Source: Candidatus Altarchaeota archaeon
GTDB lineage: Archaea; SpSt-1190
DNA length: 6,728 nucleotides
Assembly (NCBI GenBank): GCA_030590165.1
Contig: JAUUZA010000035.1
Coordinates: 1-6,728, forward strand
Direction of reading: 5' to 3'
The notes under the pieces are model-generated. The model was not told where the DNA came from. It worked only from the letters and a program-made list of their open reading frames with translations, and ran no database searches. Every line of letters begins with the position of its first letter. Position 1 is the first letter of the stretch. Below, piece after piece: positions 1-6,025 of the stretch. Position numbers and translations under genes: made by a program.

Positions 1-252
1 GATGATTTAATATATGATTTAAATAATCCTTCTGATTTTTTTTCTGAGTTGGTTGATGCTTCAAATATTCAACAGCTCCAATTAATTCCTTATCAAGAGG
101 GAATATCTTGTAATGTCCGATTTTCTCAAAACAATAATTTGGCAGGGAATTATAATTTTTGTTTAGTCCTTGCAACAAAATTAAATATACCTCTTTATGT
201 TCACAAAGATTTGTTAGAAGCACCAAGTTTCAGTCTTAAAGAAAACCTGTGA
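1..252 (+). CDS. C-terminal end of an unrecognised protein, truncated by the window edge
   Basis: Frame 1 is open from the first base to a TGA at 250-252, giving the last 83 residues of a gene that begins outside the window. A TTG at 49 could be read as a start, but the frame stays open upstream, so truncation is the better reading. The tail contains a hydrophobic helix-strand pattern (residues 54-70, ending in IPLYVHKD) that faintly resembles the end of a PIN-type nuclease domain, where an alpha helix is followed by a strand and an acidic residue. The usual acidic residue at the start of that helix is not evident (NYNF instead), so I do not assign the family. The last 17 bases overlap the 3' end of the convergent rnhB gene. 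The gene is probably real because the two neighbours abut precisely, but its function is unknown. Confidence 0.6.
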   Translation, partial: DDLIYDLNNPSDFFSELVDASNIQQLQLIPYQEGISCNVRFSQNNNLAGNYNFCLVLATKLNIPLYVHKDLLEAPSFSLKENL

Positions 253-856
253 GTGCTGATTGTTCTTCTTGTTCAGTTATACGCTTAACTGTCCCCCAAC
301 TTTTTCTAACAAAGGAAGGAAGTTTTTCTTTTGATTTGACAATTTCCTTAACAAATTTTGCGGTCTTTGGGTCCCCAGGATAACCAGAACCAATATCTCC
401 ATATTCTTCTTGAATTTTTTTAATTCGTTTATCGCGTAAAACCTTAGCAATTATACTTGCAGCTCCAACAATTTCATATTTGAGGTCAGCTTTATGTTCT
501 GCAATTATTTTTATTTTTGGTAAATTGAGTTTTCGTTCTAAATTTCTTTCAAATGCGTCAATTATTACTTTGTTTGGGGAACCTTCTAAAATTATATCCC
601 TTGTTGCCATTTTTTCTAAACGATTTAAATTGAAACCGTCAATTTGGTGGGGTTCTATTACTCTAATGAAGGGTTTTCCAATTTTTCTTAATTTTAAATC
701 AAGTTCTTCACGAACTTCTGCCTTCAATAATTTTGAATCTTTAACGCCCATTTTTTTTAATTCAGGGACAAGTTCCTCATCTAACATGAAACCGACCATA
801 ACCATTGGTCCAAGAACCGGACCACGACCAGCCTCATCAATTCCCATTATTTTCAA
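236..856 (-). CDS. rnhB: Ribonuclease HII, archaeal type, with PIP-box-like tail
   Basis: This enzyme cuts the RNA strand of RNA-DNA hybrids and 5' of single ribonucleotides in DNA, serving primer removal and ribonucleotide excision repair in the cytoplasm. The 206 residues match the family's usual length. Visible motifs are GIDEAGRG at residues 5-12 (catalytic D7 and E8; GRG reads the 2'-OH), the DSK motif at 40-42, IIDAFE with D100, HKAD with D124, and SGYPGDP at 157-163 with the conserved tyrosine Y159. D7, E8, D100 and D124 form the expected metal-binding set. The last eight residues (Q199, L202, F205, L206) fit a PCNA-interacting peptide, as known for Archaeoglobus RNase HII. The start is TTG at 856, giving the usual archaeal MKI-GIDEAG beginning with GGGGA four bases upstream; an ATG three codons later (847) is the alternative. 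The 3' end overlaps the convergent gene at 236-252. Confidence 0.96.
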   Translation of the reverse strand: MKIMGIDEAGRGPVLGPMVMVGFMLDEELVPELKKMGVKDSKLLKAEVREELDLKLRKIGKPFIRVIEPHQIDGFNLNRLEKMATRDIILEGSPNKVIIDAFERNLERKLNLPKIKIIAEHKADLKYEIVGAASIIAKVLRDKRIKKIQEEYGDIGSGYPGDPKTAKFVKEIVKSKEKLPSFVRKSWGTVKRITEQEEQSALTGFL

Positions 857-883
857 TTTATCCCCAATAAAATCTTATTGAGG

Positions 884-893
884 TCTTATAAGA
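884..893 (-). promoter_or_regulatory. Candidate TATA box for rnhB (palindromic)
   Basis: The perfect palindrome TCTTATAAGA lies directly after the TAG stop of the upstream gene and is centred about 32 bases before the TTG start of rnhB. With the usual archaeal spacing of about 25 bases, transcription would begin near 861-866 and leave a leader of only a few bases. The position fits a TATA element separating rnhB from the upstream same-strand gene, but read-through from that gene is also possible because the spacer is only 38 bases. Confidence 0.45.
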
Positions 894-894
894 G

Positions 895-1545
895 CTATCC
901 CTTCCACAGAAGAAATATTGCAGACATAACAATGAGTGTTGAAAGGGCATAACCATAAACTGCAGTTTTAACAGGTTCAATTATTAATTTTCCTTTTAAA
1001 AATCCGGCTTCGACCCAGTATTCTCCGGGGGTGAGTTCTGGAAAACCAGTATATGATCTGCCAAATTTAGTTAAAATTATTGAATTTTCTTGGCTTACTG
1101 TTACATTTGATTCGCCATTAATTATAATATAATTTGTGAAAACTTTAGTGAATTCTTTTTCTATTTCAAAATCTCCAATTCTTAGAAATGCCATGTCGCA
1201 GTCTCCACCTGCCAAAATGGTTTGAGTTTTTCCTTCCATTAATACAAGTTCTCCTGTTGGATGAGTTCCACATGACATTTGGAAGGGTAAAATCAAATTA
1301 TGATGGGCTGTAATATTACATTCGAAAAGTCCTTCATAACTACAAACATAGTCAAAAAAACTAATATTTTCAGCTTTATTTGTAAAAATTGTGTGTTCTC
1401 CTGGTAAAAGGGGTAGTTCTATTGCTGCATTAGTTCCATTTAGGTGGACATAAGCTATGGCGTTTCCATCAAATAATACTGGACCTGTGGCATTCATTAC
1501 TGCAAAATTGATTGGAAGTGTTAATGCGAGTAATAATGCAAGCAT
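895..1545 (-). CDS. Predicted secreted, C-terminally membrane-anchored surface protein, function unknown
   Basis: I do not recognise a family. The 216 residues begin with a hydrophobic stretch (1-17) that can act as a signal peptide. A largely beta-type extracellular body follows, and the protein ends in one transmembrane helix (about 196-214) and a very short tail (WKG), giving a type I topology with the body outside. The body has five N-glycosylation sequons (N18, N36, N60, N77, N147) and four cysteines (C68, C76, C92, C116), which suits an exposed, disulfide-stabilised protein. Two similar turns, PGEHTIF (48-54) and PGEYWVE (173-179), hint at two related beta-sandwich units. The ATG at 1545 is the only canonical start in frame; it leaves the signal peptide without its usual basic residues. 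A TATA-like element sits 25 bases upstream, supporting this start. rnhB follows after 38 bases and is functionally unrelated as far as I can tell. Confidence 0.8.
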   Translation of the reverse strand: MLALLLALTLPINFAVMNATGPVLFDGNAIAYVHLNGTNAAIELPLLPGEHTIFTNKAENISFFDYVCSYEGLFECNITAHHNLILPFQMSCGTHPTGELVLMEGKTQTILAGGDCDMAFLRIGDFEIEKEFTKVFTNYIIINGESNVTVSQENSIILTKFGRSYTGFPELTPGEYWVEAGFLKGKLIIEPVKTAVYGYALSTLIVMSAIFLLWKG

Positions 1546-1565
1546 GCTGAATATGAGTTTGGGTA

Positions 1566-1574
1566 GTTTAAAAG
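1566..1574 (-). promoter_or_regulatory. Candidate TATA box for the surface protein gene
   Basis: On the minus strand this reads CTTTTAAAC preceded by an A-run that could serve as the BRE. Its centre is 25 bases before the ATG at 1545, the spacing expected for a leaderless transcript. A second A/T-rich element (CTATAATAA, about 1579-1587) lies a little further upstream and would give a leader of around ten bases instead. Confidence 0.45.
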
Positions 1575-1647
1575 TTTTTATTATAGAGTGGCAAGAGGTT
1601 ATTAAATTCTTGTTTATACTGACATATTTGTTACAATTAAGTGATAA

Positions 1648-1657
1648 ATATTATAAA
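1648..1657 (+). promoter_or_regulatory. Candidate TATA box for the 858-residue protein gene
   Basis: TATTATAAAG preceded by GATAAA is a good archaeal BRE/TATA match. Its TTATAAA core (1651-1657) is centred 28 bases before the ATG at 1682, and no ribosome-binding sequence lies between, so the mRNA is probably leaderless and the ATG is the true start. The rest of the divergent spacer (1546-1681) holds nothing else I can recognise apart from the oppositely directed promoter. Confidence 0.6.
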
Positions 1658-1681
1658 GAATAAACTAAAGTAAATACTTGT

Positions 1682-4258
1682 ATGTCAGACCAAGATGCGC
1701 TCACTGTTCAAAAATTTGAGAAAGGGGCCAATGAAGTATATGTTGCTCTTGAACATAACTTCGAAGAATTAACAAAAAACTATCGAGACAAGAAAAAAGA
1801 AATGTCTGAAAAGTTTGAAGGTAAAACCTTTATTTTAGATGGTAACAAAGTTGCTGAAGAGTTAATTACCTCTGATTTTATTACATACTTCAACGAAACA
1901 TTGAAGAAATTAGGCAGTAAAAGAAAAGTTAGTGAGAAAACTTTGAAAACTGTTTTAGGAACATTTGGAAAAAAAGTAGATGAAGAAGTTGAGAAAAATC
2001 CAAATGTGACAATAGGACAATTGTATAATCCTTCTTCAATATCCTCAGCATTTTTGGAATCTATTTCACTTAATTCAACTTCAGATTTATTTGATGTTGT
2101 TTTTGGATCAGAATCTGGTTATACGAGTATCCCAGAAAATAAGAAAAAGATTGATTCACTCAATATGCTCAATATAGAAAAAAAAGCAGGTGAAGTAAGA
2201 AAGATGCCCGCCGTTCCTTTGGATTTGAAAATACCTTCTGCGTTGTTTCTTGAAGGATATGATTCATTTGGGGTAAATCATAAAGGAGAAAATTTTTATT
2301 TAAAAAAGGATAATAACCCTTTTGGGTGTGGTCCTGGCGTAGTTAGAGCTGAAAAAGATAAGGTTGGGGCTTATTTGAAATTTAAATTTTTTAGGTACAT
2401 TTTAAATTCTTTTCCTCTTGTTAATGACTCAGATGAAGATATTATTTATTCGTATCACGCTTTGGCTAATAAACAAATAAATGTAATTGAAGAAAAAGAA
2501 CAACAAAAAATTGAACTTCAACAAGAAGAAGTACCTGAAAAAACAATCAAGAAAACAGAAATAAAGACGAAACTTAACGAAGGGCCTTCAACTGAAAATA
2601 AAAAAGGAGACAATAAAGACCCTCTGGAAAGTTACTCAAAGCTTATTCAGGACTTTTCAAAAAATGAGAGTTTTAGTGATTTGACTCCTGATGCTTTTGA
2701 AAGGGTGATTGATTATTTTGAAAATGGAAACGAATTTAGTAATGTTAAAAATGGTTATTTTCTTTTAATGTATCTTGAAGCTAAGTATGAAAAGATTCAA
2801 GATAAAGGTTATGACTCAATACTTTATGTTTTACATGAAGAGTTAGAAAAACTTAAAGAAAAGGAAGAATTAACAAGGTCCAATGAGGAGCAAAACGAAG
2901 CAAATGAAAAATTAAATAAATCAAGTGAAAAATTAAAGTCAAGTGATAAAACACCGAAAAGAAGGATAAGTTCAATTGATAGCTTTGGATATTTTGATAA
3001 ATTTTATGATTCTAAGCCAAAGGAGGAAGGATATTTATTCAATAAGGGAGGAAGTGGTAATAGTGAAGATTGGATAAAAATTCCACCTAAAGGTGCAATT
3101 CCTGATGAAGTAAAAGAGATGTTGCATCAGTGGAATCACACTCCAAAAGCCATTGTTGAAAAGGGAAAGGTAAAAAAGTATGTTAAGAGTGGGAAAGGAT
3201 TAGACCAATGTGTTGAACAGATTGAAAACGATTTCAAAAATATGTATAAAACACTTGTAAAGTCAATTAATGGGGCTTTCAAGTTTAAAAAAATTAAACG
3301 CTCTTCTGATTTGGAGTATGATGATGCCTTTGCAGATGAAGTTTTTGAAAAGATTTCAAAAGTTTCTTTTGGAGGTAAGACGGTTTGGGGAAATTCAGAT
3401 AAAGCAAATTTTAAAAAAGTTATAGGGGTTTTAATAAGTGAAATTGACCAATATACCTTTTCTGGTGGTAAAAAAACAGAGTTCAATCAAAAAAGGGGAA
3501 ATCTCATTGAAGGAATGGGAGTATACCTTACCGATACACTTATTGGTAAAAGAATTGGTTTGAGGTATTTGAAAGGGGTTGATTCTAAAGTTTGGAATAC
3601 TAATTTGAACAATTTTTTATCAGATCCTAAAATTAAGGAAATTAAACAAATGAAAAAGGACGGTAAAGCTGAACTTAAAGAGTTAACTACATATCACAAG
3701 TTTTCAGGCGAAGGATATTATCAAGGTGAAATTGAAGTTAAGAAAGGGAATAAAATTAAACTTAAAAAAAGAAAGTTCGGAGGTAAAGAAGTAATTAGGC
3801 TTCTCGCATCCGGATATGATTTGAAAGTTTCCAATAAAAAAGGTGAAGACGCTAATTTTATATTCCATTATAATTTAAAAAATAGAAAAGCTGAGAGAAA
3901 AAGCAACATTAAAGGAAGTGTTGATTTGAAAAAGGAGCAAAGTTTAGGTAGTGGAACTAATTTTGTTAAACTTCTTAATGAATATATTAAAATTGAAGGA
4001 TATTCTTGTGCTTTGGGAAAGGATTATGGACACATAAAAGAAGCTTTTGAATCTGGTGCTGCAAAATATGCGAAAGTTATTGCACCTCCATTAATTGGTG
4101 CCGGTCTTGGAGCTATTCCAGCACTTGCTCTTGTTTCTACTTTAGGAATTGGAGTTGCGGTTTCAGCTGCATACAAATTATTACTTCGCCCTTTAACTAA
4201 TGTATATCGTAAATCTGATATGCATTTGATGCGCACAATAGAAAAAGCCGCAAAATAA
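1682..4258 (+). CDS. Large orphan protein with charged linkers and a hydrophobic Gly/Ala-rich C-terminal segment
   Basis: I recognise no family in these 858 residues. There is no signal peptide. The N-terminal part (1-145) is helical and Lys/Glu-rich. A more globular region (about 175-265) contains a Gly/Pro/Cys turn, NPFGCGPG (212-219). Two highly charged, probably disordered or coiled segments (265-312 and 385-428) flank a helical block (315-390). A second globular part (about 460-790) contains basic beta-like stretches such as 683-703. Near the end, residues 798-830 are strongly hydrophobic and rich in Gly, Ala and two Pro positions, then basic (K832, R836, R843). This suits a membrane-inserting tail or hairpin with most of the protein in the cytoplasm. 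Cysteines are rare (C216, C510, C776). The gene is probably leaderless from the ATG at 1682. A rhomboid protease gene follows on the same strand after 73 bases. Function unknown. Confidence 0.88.
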   Translation: MSDQDALTVQKFEKGANEVYVALEHNFEELTKNYRDKKKEMSEKFEGKTFILDGNKVAEELITSDFITYFNETLKKLGSKRKVSEKTLKTVLGTFGKKVDEEVEKNPNVTIGQLYNPSSISSAFLESISLNSTSDLFDVVFGSESGYTSIPENKKKIDSLNMLNIEKKAGEVRKMPAVPLDLKIPSALFLEGYDSFGVNHKGENFYLKKDNNPFGCGPGVVRAEKDKVGAYLKFKFFRYILNSFPLVNDSDEDIIYSYHALANKQINVIEEKEQQKIELQQEEVPEKTIKKTEIKTKLNEGPSTENKKGDNKDPLESYSKLIQDFSKNESFSDLTPDAFERVIDYFENGNEFSNVKNGYFLLMYLEAKYEKIQDKGYDSILYVLHEELEKLKEKEELTRSNEEQNEANEKLNKSSEKLKSSDKTPKRRISSIDSFGYFDKFYDSKPKEEGYLFNKGGSGNSEDWIKIPPKGAIPDEVKEMLHQWNHTPKAIVEKGKVKKYVKSGKGLDQCVEQIENDFKNMYKTLVKSINGAFKFKKIKRSSDLEYDDAFADEVFEKISKVSFGGKTVWGNSDKANFKKVIGVLISEIDQYTFSGGKKTEFNQKRGNLIEGMGVYLTDTLIGKRIGLRYLKGVDSKVWNTNLNNFLSDPKIKEIKQMKKDGKAELKELTTYHKFSGEGYYQGEIEVKKGNKIKLKKRKFGGKEVIRLLASGYDLKVSNKKGEDANFIFHYNLKNRKAERKSNIKGSVDLKKEQSLGSGTNFVKLLNEYIKIEGYSCALGKDYGHIKEAFESGAAKYAKVIAPPLIGAGLGAIPALALVSTLGIGVAVSAAYKLLLRPLTNVYRKSDMHLMRTIEKAAK

Positions 4259-4302
4259 AGAAAATATTTTGAATTATTCTGATTGAGAATTAGACCACTA
4301 CT

Positions 4303-4310
4303 CATATCTA
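4303..4310 (+). promoter_or_regulatory. Weak candidate TATA box for the rhomboid gene
   Basis: CATATCTA is a poor TATA match but is centred 25 bases before the ATG at 4332, matching the spacing seen at the other leaderless genes here. The sequence between it and the ATG is pyrimidine-rich with no Shine-Dalgarno match. Co-transcription with the 858-residue gene, 73 bases upstream, is not excluded. Confidence 0.3.
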
Positions 4311-4331
4311 TTTCCCCTTTTCTTTAATTTC

Positions 4332-4922
4332 ATGCTTCTCTTGATACTTGGTATTTTGTTAATTGCATTTTACCCATTTTCAAAATTTCATTTTTTTTCC
4401 CCGTCTCATCCAGACCCACTCTTCATGATTTCTCATTCTTCTTGGGTTCATCTCACTCTTAATTTAATTTCACTCTTACTTGTTTGGTTGTTAGCTAATC
4501 GTAATGATGAAGATGAAAAAAAACTCATAGCAGTTTTTATTGGAGCTTCAACAATTTCACTTTTTATTCCTGTAATGTTTGGACAATCAGTGATTGGAGC
4601 GAGTGCCGGAATTTATGGAATGATAGGTTATCTTCTTCCTGATTTAATTGGTATGATTCCCCTTCCCTTTTCATATGGAATTTTTCTTATTATGATTCTT
4701 TCTGAAGGATGTTTTACTTGTAATGCGTGGACAAAACTTTTTCATATTTTTGGTTTGACCTTAGGGATAGTTTTTAGATATATGTTCGATGTTAATAAAT
4801 TGAAATTAAAAGAAACTGCCCGTCAGCTTAATCTTGGAACTGACTTTTATTCCCTCATGGGTTTGGGTTATCCCCTAGGTTATGTTAAGTATAAACATCA
4901 GTCTAAGAAGTCCGATAAATAA
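4332..4922 (+). CDS. Rhomboid family intramembrane serine protease
   Basis: This should be a membrane serine protease that cuts other membrane proteins within or beside a transmembrane segment. The 196 residues form a minimal six-helix rhomboid core (approximately 1-16, 36-55, 63-83, 87-102, 105-124, 133-151) with a short basic tail. The catalytic set is complete: H40xxxN44 in helix 2, the nucleophile S91 in helix 4, and H138 in HIFGLTLG (helix 6). Beyond the dyad, SAGIYGMIGY aligns with the E. coli GlpG stretch SGVVYALMGY, including the tyrosine four residues after the serine. The one departure is alanine instead of glycine after the serine (GAS-A rather than GxSG). No extra cytoplasmic or extracellular domain is present. 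The ATG at 4332 begins just at helix 1. The last 20 bases overlap the convergent receiver gene. Substrate unknown; the preceding gene's hydrophobic tail is a local candidate. Confidence 0.9.
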   Translation: MLLLILGILLIAFYPFSKFHFFSPSHPDPLFMISHSSWVHLTLNLISLLLVWLLANRNDEDEKKLIAVFIGASTISLFIPVMFGQSVIGASAGIYGMIGYLLPDLIGMIPLPFSYGIFLIMILSEGCFTCNAWTKLFHIFGLTLGIVFRYMFDVNKLKLKETARQLNLGTDFYSLMGLGYPLGYVKYKHQSKKSDK

Positions 4923-5304
4923 TTTTCATTGCTTTTTCCACAACTTCTTTCAATTCATCTTGAGTATATGGTTTTGGGAGAAAATCTTTGAACCCTTTTT
5001 TGTTTTGAGCCGAAATTTTGAAAGTACCACTTGATAAAATTATATAGGCGTTTTCATCAAATTTTAGAATTGCATTTTTGAAAGTTGCTCCAGTACGTTC
5101 TTGTTTATCTTTAAGATTAAAATCACTAATAACTAAGGAGTCTTTTTTATATTTTTTAAATGCAGTGTCATAATTATTGGCAACATCAATATTTAGGTAT
5201 CCCAATTTATTGAGTCTCTTTTCTAATAATTTTGAAAGTGGAGCTTCATCATCTAATAATAAGATTTTAGTTTTATATTTGGTATCATCATTTTTTTTAG
5301 GCAT
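4903..5304 (-). CDS. Stand-alone CheY-like response regulator receiver protein
   Basis: A single phosphoacceptor receiver domain fills the 133 residues, with no DNA-binding or other output domain. The Mg-binding pair is D18-D19 in KILLLDDE, the phosphoacceptor is D61 in VISDFNL, the switch Ser is S91 or S92 in IILSSGT, and the conserved Lys is K111 in LPKPY. All key residues are present, so it should be phosphorylatable by a histidine kinase encoded elsewhere; none is in the window. I chose ATG 5304: a GTG 13 codons earlier (5343) would add a hydrophobic stretch foreign to receivers, and an A/T-rich promoter lies between the two. The gene lies 69 bases downstream of the coiled-coil gene on the same strand, but has its own apparent promoter. 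Its end overlaps the rhomboid gene by 20 bases. Output presumably runs through protein-protein contact. Confidence 0.92.
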   Translation of the reverse strand: MPKKNDDTKYKTKILLLDDEAPLSKLLEKRLNKLGYLNIDVANNYDTAFKKYKKDSLVISDFNLKDKQERTGATFKNAILKFDENAYIILSSGTFKISAQNKKGFKDFLPKPYTQDELKEVVEKAMKIIYRTS

Positions 5305-5320
5305 AACTTTAATTATAAAG

Positions 5321-5335
5321 TATAAACTTAAAAAA
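5321..5335 (-). promoter_or_regulatory. Candidate TATA region for the receiver gene
   Basis: On the minus strand this reads TTTTTTAAGTTTATA. The centre lies about 20-29 bases before the ATG at 5304, consistent with a leaderless transcript and against use of the upstream GTG at 5343, which would place the promoter inside the coding region. The exact core (TTTAAG or TTTATA) cannot be decided by eye. Confidence 0.45.
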
Positions 5336-5373
5336 GTTAACACTAATTAAAAATCTTTACAAAATGAGAGTTA

Positions 5374-6024
5374 TTATTTTTTAACTTCATCAACGACCTT
5401 CTGAAGTTTTGTAATATTTTCAGCTAGTGATGGAATAATTTGTTGAAGTATTCTTTGCATGGCTTTGATTTGAGCCCCAACATTTTCAAGTTCCTTAGCA
5501 TATTCCTCAACCTTACCAAGACTTTCTTCCTGAAGTCCGGCATATTTCTGTTTGAGTTCAATTGCCATATTTTTGAGTTCTTGAATATCAGTTCGAACCT
5601 TACCCATGTCTGCTTCCATATCTTTTAGACGGAGATCCATTCCTTCTGTTTTTTCAGCAACTAATTTTTCGACTAAGGCTTCAACATCTTCAGATTCAGT
5701 TTCTAACTGAGCAACTTGTCCAGGCATCTGGGGCATTCCCCCCATTGGTTGTCCTGAGACTGGTGGCATTCCTCCCATTGGTGCTCCTGCCATTGGTGGT
5801 CCTGACATTCCTGGTGGTCCTGTCATAGGTGGTCCTCCACCTCCCATGGCTTGATTTGCTTGATTCATAGACATTTCAATCTCTTCAGGGCTAATTTTTT
5901 CAGAAGCCAAAGTATCAAATATTTGAGGATCAGGCATTCCCTGTTGCCTCATAGCTATGATGCGCGAAGTTAAATCTCCTGCGCCCTTTTTCTTTTTACC
6001 AAAAATTCCACCGAGTAATCCCAT
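5374..6024 (-). CDS. Protein with helical N-terminal module, Gly-Met-Pro linker and long C-terminal coiled coil
   Basis: I assign no family. The 216 residues show four parts in order. First is a hydrophobic-then-basic start (MGLLGGIFGKKKK). Second is a small helical module (about 17-58, with IIAMRQQGM and ISPEEIEMSM) that reads like two short helices around a turn. Third is a disordered-looking linker of repeated Gly, Met and Pro (61-102). Fourth is a heptad-rich coiled coil (about 110-214). The layout of short helical module, Pro-rich linker and coiled coil suggests a scaffold or adaptor, and the N-terminus could associate with membrane; both are inferences. ATG 6024 is preferred to the GTG at 6033 because GGTGA lies five bases before it and the GTG falls inside that site. 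One base separates it from the stop of the upstream coiled-coil gene, so the two are translationally coupled. Confidence 0.9.
   Translation of the reverse strand: MGLLGGIFGKKKKGAGDLTSRIIAMRQQGMPDPQIFDTLASEKISPEEIEMSMNQANQAMGGGGPPMTGPPGMSGPPMAGAPMGGMPPVSGQPMGGMPQMPGQVAQLETESEDVEALVEKLVAEKTEGMDLRLKDMEADMGKVRTDIQELKNMAIELKQKYAGLQEESLGKVEEYAKELENVGAQIKAMQRILQQIIPSLAENITKLQKVVDEVKK
5719..5844 (-). repeat. Imperfect repeats encoding the Gly-Met-Pro linker
   Basis: This 126-base stretch encodes residues 61-102 of the coiled-coil protein. Short units built around GGACCACC/GGAATG-type sequences (plus-strand variants of ggtggtcctg and cccattggt) recur with variation, giving repeated GPPM, GAPMGGMP and GQPMGGMP peptides. 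It is richer in G+C than its surroundings. Such runs expand and contract easily, so the copy number may vary between strains. Confidence 0.7.
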
Positions 6025-6025
6025 T

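Noticed and set aside
480-881. Long plus-strand frame opposite rnhB
   Set aside because: It is the exact antisense of a well-supported rnhB; its Ser/Phe/Ile-rich product is typical of a shadow frame in AT-rich DNA.
1457-1663. Plus-strand frame across the start of the surface protein and the divergent spacer
   Set aside because: It overlaps a better gene and the opposing promoter, and its product has no sensible pattern.
1546-1681. Possible RNA gene in the divergent spacer
   Set aside because: It is AT-rich with no stem of useful length; both ends are explained by promoters.
3136-3486. Minus-strand frame inside the 858-residue gene
   Set aside because: It is fully covered by the long coding frame on the other strand and shows only shadow-type composition.
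4261-4290. Possible terminator after the 858-residue gene (palindrome AAAATATTTT and a stem ATTCT/AGAAT)
   Set aside because: The stem is only five A/T-rich pairs without a following T-run; such matches are expected by chance here.
4024-4305. Minus-strand frame over the end of the 858-residue gene
   Set aside because: It is a shadow of the hydrophobic tail, whose Ala/Gly codons read as Pro/Ala-rich on the other strand; no promoter supports it.
5305-5343. N-terminal extension of the receiver from GTG 5343
   Set aside because: The added residues are hydrophobic and foreign to receivers, and the stretch holds the promoter for ATG 5304.
5440-5628. Plus-strand frame opposite the coiled coil
   Set aside because: Its Phe/Leu/Ser-rich product is the antisense of Lys/Glu coiled-coil codons.
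5719-5844. Gly-Met-Pro repeats as a CRISPR-like or mobile repeat
   Set aside because: The repeats are short, imperfect, in frame and without spacers, so they are a low-complexity protein linker.
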